Shown here: positions 55,566 through 64,000 of the stretch, in pieces | Position numbering within the stretch: position 1 is the stretch's first letter | Layout of the letters: each line of letters begins with the position of its first letter | Source of the DNA: Lutraria lutraria | Taxonomy: Eukaryota > Mollusca > Bivalvia > Venerida > Mactridae | Direction: 5' to 3' | NCBI GenBank assembly: GCA_964023205.1 | Contig: OZ026837.1 | Span: 11,013,479-11,077,478 of the forward strand | DNA: 64,000 bases | The notes under the pieces: generated by a model | Seen by the model: only the letters and a program-made list of their open reading frames with translations | What the model was told of the DNA's origin: nothing | Database searches by the model: none | Position numbers and translations under genes: made by a program

Positions 55566-57954
55566 TCAGACAATCAACGGAAACAATCTAAACCGATTTC
55601 GACCATTGCATATTATTATTGGCACACCAAAGAACGGTGACTTAAAATGACTGATTGTCTAAAATTAGCTCTGTATAATAATATAAATAATCAACGTATA
55701 CTGACAGGCGAGCAACGTATACTGACACAGAAGTAAATACAATAACCATGTATATCATAAAGTATATTGCTGACATTATGTTACGACATATTTATAACGT
55801 ATAATCGCAGACAGTCTTCGTATAATGAAAATAAACAGGAGGTATTTTGATTGCACATCTATTTAGGATATATTCACAGCGCACAAAGGTTTTGCTAATG
55901 TTTAAGGTACCAATCATATAATCATAATCGAACAGCAGCTAAATCAATCGCGTATAAAATAAGGAGAGGAAGCCAAAGTACCATAGCACAACAACTAAAT
56001 ATAATTAACATGTACATCACATAGTAAATTGTTGGCATAATGTAATGATGACACATTCACATTCATACGAGTATAGCAAATATTCATCTTCTAATGAAAT
56101 ATGATCACTTGATCAGGCATATTAAAATTACTCGTCACTTTATGACATTTTCTCACCACAAACAGATTCTTTTTATGTTCAGGCAGCTATGGCGTTCCAT
56201 AGTTTTCTGTCATGAAATTATTACGAACTCACGTACTTGGGATTTATATCAGACTTATGTTTTGTATTTTTATGGGTTATTTCCATGACAAGTAGATTAA
56301 AACTCTGAGAATTCATTTGGAATTTTAGTGTTGATTGTGTATGAAAGTTAAATCATGATTTGCAATTTATCGATCAAGTAAAACTTAAAGAGAACCGCCA
56401 TACCGTATTGTGTAAACGATATAACGGTATGTGTGGCCTTATTGTTTGGGGTTCGCACCTTTTGACACAAATGGACATAATTGTGTTTTATATGTGTGTA
56501 ATGACGAGTTTGAATAATTTTAGGGTCTTGTTTATCACTTCGGATAAGTCATGGTACTCGGATTAAACAATTCGGATAATGAAAAGTAATATGAATTGAA
56601 ATACACATGTACAAGGCAACATCGGGATTGAAAGTTTAGTTCGGATTACACCATCAAATTTCGGGTTAGATGTAGTAAAAAAATCGGGTCTCTGTCCTTT
56701 AATAAACGTGACTTGTCCCAGCAAAGCACCTGATAAAGCCTGTATGGTGACTATTTTGAAGAAAATTCGTCTTGTATATGACTATTTAAGTTTTTATGTC
56801 TGTGCTAATCTATTAATTGTGACGTGTTGGTACATTACGTGAAAGTATGTGACATACAACAGAGAGTTAAATTGTGACACAGAATTAAGTTTTGATGTGG
56901 CCTCGGACAATTAAGCTATACATAAATACGAGGCGTATACATATTATATACAAATTCGAGTGATATGTAGCAGCAAGTAACATAGGGATACAATTTCAAT
57001 CTCTTGTGGAAATACCTGTTGGTGTACATGTGCAAGAAACCCCCTTTTCCTCAGACTGATGGAGCCAATTAATATGGAATTGGTTTGTTATGAAGTTCGT
57101 AGATTTTCTAAAGATAAATAGTACAATTTGTTTTCATTAAATAATGTTCTTGGCCTTTAGTCAAATGCATATTAATGAAATAGACATGCGCATCTTGTTG
57201 ACGTTGTTTACCACACATTAATCTCAATAAATGGATTGAACTACATGTAGGCTGTTGCGGAGAGTATCATATCACACAAATTAATATGTTTATCGCTTGT
57301 GTTGTTTATATTTCTTCTACGAGTACTTGTACCACTCAAATATAATTTATTTATTGACTTTTCAGATTTGAATAAGTGAATTAGAGTGATAGCCGACATT
57401 TTGCAGCACGGATAACTCTTTATGCCGATAAGTACACTTTTACTTCCTTATTTTTTTTAAAATTTAATAAGAACACTTACTATTATACACATAACTTGCA
57501 TATACAAGAATACCAATACACATGTATATATTTACAAATTGTTCTGTTCCTAACGCGTATATAATATTGATAATTAATTAATTATGACTTGCCGTTAATT
57601 TCTGAAAGATACTTATTTATCGTATTTGCAATTGCAAAAAAAACTACTCTTTATCTGTACATGTCTTTGATAAAAAGTTATAAAAAATATACCTTGCCAA
57701 ATATATATTCGTCTTAATTAAAAGTGCGTAATTACTTCTACTTGTTTCTTTTACTTTACATTCTTTTAATTTCAGTGCTTAGTTACTCATATTGGGTACT
57801 GTATGGTTAGTATTTAATTAAATATGACGTGTGCTTGATTTCATTACATTTCAGGTCAAAGCAGCTTACCACGCTATCTAAGATGAAATGATGTTTTGTG
57901 AACAAATGTGTTCCCATTATCTTTTCCAGTTAAACGTGCTCATCGACAAGTATT
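55566..57954. other. Unannotated sequence with one weak duplication
   Basis: 55735-55840 and 55985-56095 share ordered words (aaccatgtatatcat / aacatgtacatcaca, tattgctgacattatgt / attgttggcataatgta, tcttcgtataatgaaa / tcttctaatgaaat), an old duplication about 252 bp apart. The rest is AT-rich with no recognisable frame. Confidence 0.4.
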
Positions 57955-58090
57955 ATGTGTGTATAGTGTTAGTTGTAAGTGAATAGCTAAATGCACATAG
58001 TATTTATTCTAAGTGAAATGTGTATAGTGTTTATGCTTAGTGAAATGTACATAGTGTTAGTGCAAAGTATTATTAGTGTAATGTATTTGT
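57955..58090 (+). repeat. Degenerate tandem words, gtgtatagtgttagt / aagtgaaatg
   Basis: gtgtatagtgttagttgtaa, gcacatagtatttattctaa, gtgtatagtgtttatgctta and gtacatagtgttagtgcaaa follow at intervals of 32-42 bp, separated by gtgaa(a/t) words. About four decayed units. Confidence 0.65.
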
Positions 58091-58639
58091 GGATGGGGAA
58101 ACTATTTATGGAATATATATATTGGATTTTTTAGGATTCTACAAAGTAAGTGAATTTTATTGAACACATCATCTAATTTTCACTACGATAGCCCCCTCAC
58201 ATAACTTAAATTCACATGCACTATTTAGGATTAGGAAGGGTTTTGTTTATCATAGTGTCACCCCTATTGAAAGGACAACCAAGTTGGCTTATGAGACACC
58301 TCTCTTATATTCTCACAGTACCTCCCGAATACCTTCTTCATTTTGCCGGGTACCTGGCTAAGATGGGCCTGTAGTTACCATTATTTAACATAGCTGGCGG
58401 CTAACCAAACGATCGCATCAGTTCTAACCCAGTCTCCACTAGTATTAATTAATTTATCAGGACGATAATAAACCAAATCAGTTTCCAGAAAAAGACAAAT
58501 TTGCGAGTCATGTTGTTTTCAATTCAGTACCATGAAATTAATAAGTCTAGCAAGATGTAAATGAAAAATTAATTTAATTATTAATTAGCGCAATTGGTGG
58601 ATGGAACAGGCACATATGAACTGACAAATAAATACCACA
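58091..58639. other. Unannotated sequence
   Basis: No features recognised. Confidence 0.4.
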
Positions 58640-58869
58640 GACTGTCGTCTTGTATACGGACCATTTTCATATATTGTTCAAGCATTTAAATTGATTCACA
58701 TAAAGAAGTACCCACAAATTCCGTGATATCCACCACTATTGCATTACATTATAAATTTCTTTATTCTGACGTGTATGAATATTGATCATGTACTTCGTTA
58801 AAAGTATAATTCAATTCGGTCCTAGATACGTTTCAAATTTTGCTGGTTGTTTTTAAGGAAATCGAATTT

Positions 58870-59205
58870 GTGACAAAATGGTCGTCTGACATTTTAGGTA
58901 TGCATCCTAAAGAAGTGGCATTGTTCAGTAATTACTGAAAGTACATGACTTAAATGAGGTTTATCAATAGCTAATGGTTAAATGTACATTTCTGAATCAG
59001 TAAAATAATATTTGATGATTAATCAGGTATCATTCTTTAATTCTCACCTGAATTTATGCTAATTCCAGTGGTCGAAATAATGTATCATAATATCAAAGTT
59101 AATTCAGTAACTTCAGTATTTCATTGATGATTCCATATTTTAATTTTTCATTATTCAATGTCTTTCCTAGTTTATTGTCAATTTTAAACACAGTTCTCAA
59201 CGTTC
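58870..59205. repeat. Solo arm of the fold-back element at 5818-6586
   Basis: gtctgacattttaggtatgc, atcaatagctaatggttaaa, gtacatttctgaatcagtaa and ctcacctgaatttatgctaa match the left arm of the fold-back element in order. The second arm is absent here. It overlaps the left part of the decayed array, so it inserted into the array or was part of its unit. Confidence 0.75.
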
Positions 59206-62200
59206 ACATTGTAAAAAACATTACAGAAAACGTTCACAAGAACCGCAAAATCAATACCACAGATTTCATAATATATATTGACCCTTTTGATCGTTTGTTC
59301 AAGCACTCGCGGATACACCATATTGGTTACATACTGAGTCTGCGATATTAACTTGTTGTGTAAGATGTTTTCATCGTCAGTACGTTCTGGTAAAAATCAA
59401 ATTGTGTATTTAAAACAAAACAATTAATTTGTCCGTGAAGTATTCCAACAATACCGCGATTCCTTTTTGGTTTTGGTTTTAAATATTTACATTTAGTGTG
59501 TTCTTCTCAACAAATGCATGTACAAATTAGCTACACATGTCGGTCAATACATAGTCTATTATTTGTGAACAATGTGCATTTTAAATAATGTATTTATTGC
59601 ACAAAATATGCATACCACGCTTGCAAGTATTCTCTTGAACATTTGCAATCAAACAATTTTTTTGCTTGTTCTACAGTCTAGTTTTTTATCAGTTGTGTAT
59701 GATTATTTGTTTATCATCAAATTTCCAATTTAAGCGTTATGCGATAATCCCATGCTGTACTTTGCACCTGGGTGAAATAAAGATCTGTTCTGTTCTTCAT
59801 ATGAGCTCGATTTCAAGTTTCATAAATTGTAAATTGTATAATATCATTTGAATATAAAATCATGCATGATAATTTGCGCAAGATACGCATAGCGTGCTCG
59901 TTTTTTTACAAATTAAATTAATCTCAGTCGTATAAAAATAATAAGTCGAGACGCAATATTTTAATATTTTGGTCATCTACTAGGTCAATTTTATAGTTTG
60001 CTTCTTGCATGAGACTCATTTGAATTTATAGATATATGATCTCTGGAAAATATGCACAACGAGTATTGTTTGTAAGCTATATCCGTTTCATAATTCATTC
60101 ATTAAGGGTGTTTATTTGATATACTGACTAGTGGTTTTCATCACATATATTTACCATTTTGATATTTTCTTAAGCAACCAATACACAATATTGATTATAC
60201 ACAGACTTTGTTATATTAACTTGTTGTGTAAGACGTTCATTCTAATCTGTTAGAAATCAAAGTTTGTATTTTAAGCGAAAGCACAATTTATCCGGGATAT
60301 ATGCAAACATTTCCTCGACATAATGTTGTTTTGTTCTTAATGATTGATGTGATGCGTTAAATATGCATAACACACTTTGATGACAAATTATACTCATCTA
60401 ATAACGTCAATAGTTAAGGCCTTTGGTCAGAACACTATTCATTGAATATATTTAATTCGATACAATCATTATCCTGATTTGAGCATCAAATGAATACAAT
60501 TCACGTGATCTAAGATATCTAAAATTCAAGAAAAGCATGGAAACATACCAATACTTATGTAGATCGATGCATAGACTATTGGGGACTATTTGTCCTAATT
60601 TAGAATGAATATCAACGATACCTTGTATGTACAATAAATTCACGATACGCGAATTTTTAAATCGCCACACGTATATAATTTCATTTAAATCTAATAAATT
60701 CAGAATTTGCGTAACGTAAACATAGCGCGTGTATTGATTACAAAATTATATATACATTTTGTACATTAAATTCATACAAATTCAAATTGATAGTTTGCGT
60801 TGAATATGCGTAACACGCTTTGATTAAAAAATATATATATACACAGACGAGCGACTTGCATTTATTATTTGTTTCATGGAGAATATCATTTGAATCCATT
60901 AAATTCATTATTTGCGTTGTTAACGTAACGCGTATATTGCTTACGCATTAATATCATTTCGAACGGAAAATGAATGCTCGTAACCCAACACGTCACCAAT
61001 ACATTGGCCGTTTTTTATGTCAAGTTTATTATTCACAACATATATATACTACTCATATGAATATATAGATTAATATTTTGGGTTAAATATGCATTTATTC
61101 AATTTTACACTCTTTGATTACTCATAAAACTCGTTATTTGTTGATATACAGTCTGTGGAACAGTTTGATAAGGACCACAAAAGAAGTACCCCACATTTTC
61201 ATCATGTATATTGACGATGTGATATTTCATTTATAGAACCATTACACATAAAGCAATACACGCAGATCCCGTGATATTCGCTTATATTGCATAGCGTTAA
61301 TTTCTTCATTTCTTCACATATGAATTTCAATCTTGCATATGGAGATAAAATTAAATAATGTCCCTGAAATACGTCAACAATTCCACGTTATAAGTACAAT
61401 TTTTATCTTAGATATTTTCATAAAAGTGGAGTTTTTTATCAAAAGTTGAAAACAAACGAATACATATGTCGTTCATTATATAGACAATTAGGGAAGATAT
61501 TTTATTCCTAACATTGGCCATTTCTTAAAAGTATATTGGTGAAGAACGTACATTTCAACATTTAGAAATATTCTAATTGCATGCATACCAAAATTTAGAT
61601 AGAATTTTCAAGATCAGTTGTAGTTTATGCGTAAGATGTATTTGAAGTCATAGATATATATTCTGCAGAAAATTATGCTTAGCTCATTTTGTTTATAAAC
61701 TATAGGCCTACTCATGTTATAGCACATGAATACTGGCGTTCAGTCGAAAGACTGACTATAGAAATGCTTTTTATTAGAACGCAAAAATAAACATCGCTTA
61801 TTTCCATCATATAAATGAACCATTTTCATATTTTGTTCACGCAGCCAATGAACAACATTGAAAGCACACTTAGCGTGCAATATTAACTTTTGTGTAGGAC
61901 GTTTATACCTTTCGATAATTTTAGGAATGAAATTTGTACATAAAACAACATCAGGATATATCCTTTGTACATATGCCAATAATTTCACGACATGAATTCA
62001 TTTTGTTCAAAAGTGTCTACAAATTAGCGTGTTCTTCTCAGCTGAAGCATTAAAACAAACTGATACAATTATATCGTTCGATGGTAAGAATGTTATTACA
62101 ATAATATGTTTGAAATCTTGAATGTACAGTATATATACACTTGACGAGCGACTTGAATTGGTCATATGACAAATTCAAAATTTGCGTAAATAAATAAATT

Positions 62201-62535
62201 GTCTTGCCCGTTTTCGAGTTACATCACATTCCTTTAGAGTACAAACAGGTAGATATGGAATAAATAGATTACCAAGAAATGAACGCATTTATATTTATTG
62301 TGGTACTAATGATATAGATCACGAGCTTCATTTCATCTGTACATGCGTCCACGTTTTCATGACCTTAGATGTATTTATATTGATTAATATTTTTACCAAA
62401 GAACAAGTATATATACACTAATTGAGGTGTCAAAGTGTAATGGTAGAAATACTGTTCAAAATTTAGTATATTTAATAAACGTTCTTTCAATCGTAGAATT
62501 ACTTTAATAAATACTAAATAGGTAAAATATCATAT

Positions 62536-62713
62536 ACAGTACAACCTCTCCAGAGCGGCCCTCTGTAGACCAACAACCTCTCTATAACAACACCTTCAAA
62601 ATTTCCTTTAGCTGATATTTACTATAAATTTAACCTCTACAGAGCAACAACATCTAAACAACGGCCAATAGTTGCAGCATCCATAGGATGTTGTTCTACA
62701 GAGTTTGTACTGC
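62536..62713. mobile_element. MITE-like element with ACAGTAC ends, about 175 bp
   Basis: The left end, acagtacaacctctccagag, is matched by the right end, which reads gcagtacaaactctgtagaa in reverse complement. CATAT flanks both sides and may be a target duplication. Internal words (caacaacctctctataacaa, aacctctacagagcaacaac) echo the ends. Same type as 740-812. Confidence 0.65.
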
Positions 62714-63300
62714 ATATCTATGTCCTCATCCTCAACAATATAACCTGTGTATTTATGTCATTGTGTAGTGATTTAATCTTTAAAATATGTATGGTTTGTG
62801 TATATATATTCTGTATAATTATATGTTATAACGATGTACACATTGTACAAGTAAATAAAGTATATGTTCTGTTCTGTTAATGCATCATTTTCATTTCATT
62901 TGAAAAGTATACTCGAAACCCAATTCAGTAATACTTTGGCCGTGCGATAGGCCAATTTTATTATTTTCTACATGCATACTACTCATAGTCGTAATTTCCG
63001 TAAAACAAGCGTAGCGGGATTGCTTTCTTCAAATTATTCTCATTTCGTATTGAAAAGTAATTTAACTCGAGATACGATGCAGCAATACTTGGTCCTTGTG
63101 ACTGGTCAATTGTATTATTCTATAAACGTATAATACTCATTTGAATATAATAAAGTCATGATCTGCGTAAAAAAGCATTCAGTTTAAACTTTTATTGCGC
63201 AAATATAACATCCCTGTTATTATTTATAAATTGATACTTTGAGTTAAATATGCATACTACGCTTTGTTAACTAACTGTACTTATTTCATGAGATCATTCC

Positions 63301-64000
63301 TAGTATGATGTAAAATATTACCATACATATTGATCATTGATATATACCTTCTTGTATTCAGTTCTCATAATGTACATGTATGAATACATTAAGATGCATG
63401 CGGATGTATGTATTACATGCACTTTGATTAATAAATATAATTGGTTTCACATACTGAGATAATTTTCATCCTACCGAAGATAATATGTACATAGTTTTAT
63501 TCGCATTACTTGCCAATTAGGCTTGAAACCGATATATATATATATATATATATGACAGGTTACATGAACACGAAAGAATTTGTTTTATCTGTAATGTTGT
63601 CTTTGAGGATGAATGCTTTGTGCTACTAATTAACTGCAGTTTGCATCATGACATAATTTCAAACTTATACAACGAGCTACAGAAGTATATATATTTCAGA
63701 TGTCATTTATTTAGATAGATGATAGTTTGTACTATTGTTTTGCATAATTGTATTATAGTCTCTTATAATTCTGCATTAGAATGGTCACATGATAATGATT
63801 CAGAGATATACACCATAATTGTATTATATATATGAATGAGACTCTAGTATAGAATAAATAAGATATGTTTTTAATATTATAAAAAATGTTAACGTGTCCC
63901 TTGTCCTACATATATTTAGGCGAACAATTATGTATAAAGTAAAACCCACTTTTACTCATGCATTGCATACACAACGAAATCATACTATCTCTTGTCTGGA
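63301..64000. other. AT-rich sequence with an (AT) microsatellite
   Basis: An uninterrupted AT run of about 22 bp lies at 63532-63553. Nothing else recognised up to the window edge. Confidence 0.5.

Larger units (their letters stand above)
58640..63300 (+). repeat. Old, decayed tandem array, period near 0.85-1 kb
   Basis: Ordered anchors recur in the same orientation. attaacttgttgtgtaag is at 59347 and (as ttaacttgttgtgtaagacg) 60215, and attaacttttgtgtaggacg at 61882 (spacings 868 and 1667). A block with ccgtgatat and attgcat is near 58720 and 61270 (about 2550). acatgtcggtcaatacatag, ttatgtagatcgatgcatag and atatgtcgttcattatatag are near 59535, 60554 and 61464. Words like atatgcataacacgcttt recur throughout. 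Identity is low and each copy is scrambled by indels. Confidence 0.6.

Overview
The window looks like accessory, repeat-dominated nuclear DNA from an invertebrate animal, most likely a marine bivalve mollusc. That assignment is inference. It rests on AT-rich sequence, animal-type non-LTR reverse transcriptases, Tc1/mariner relics, tRNA-derived SINEs, palindromic MITE-like elements, and a repeat beginning AGTTATGCCCC that resembles repeats I associate with bivalve genomes. I found no complete host protein-coding gene and no bacterial-style operon. The only long intact reading frame is a 706-codon reverse transcriptase.

Layout. 1-580 is one copy of a direct repeat whose second copy lies at 32012-32590, with a decayed third copy at 31590-31745. 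1578-4774 is a decayed Tc1-like transposon (1910-3413) bracketed by an inverted repeat, followed by nested palindromes (4792-5155). A convincing TATA/initiator core promoter with an immediate splice donor sits at 5408-5570, and a fold-back element at 5818-6586. 8253-24568 is the dominant feature: a tandem array with a 1441-bp unit (ten near-full copies plus a deleted first copy and a diverged last copy). 24697-27135 holds about 2.7 copies of a second, roughly 0.87-kb repeat carrying nuclear-receptor-like DR1 sites. 28095-28372 is a mariner fragment and 28871-29511 a palindromic MITE. 30272-31560 has a compound ATC/AGC minisatellite running into a 78-bp direct array that then turns into inverted copies.

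33360-33980 holds two adjacent degenerate short-motif clusters. 34161-34729 is a MITE with clear terminal inverted repeats. 35325-37640 is a 5'-truncated CR1/L2-like LINE with an open reverse transcriptase. 39409-40353 is a second LINE whose reverse transcriptase is broken by an internal inversion. 40596-41480 is a 49-bp satellite. From 41.6 to 55.6 kb there are SINEs of two families, MITE-like sequences with a gaccacct/taaaggtcacct motif, a long inverted repeat (45035/49412) and several short tandem repeats. 58.6-63.3 kb appears to be an old, heavily decayed tandem array with a period near 0.85 kb.

The parts are parasitic or structural DNA and do not form a pathway. The best candidates for undescribed biology are the 1.44-kb array (mosaic homogenisation, repeated splice-like signals, a promoter upstream), the paired 0.58-kb repeats with a preserved antisense frame ending at a splice-donor consensus, and the inverted-segment LINE. 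All identities come from reading the sequence; no database search was possible.
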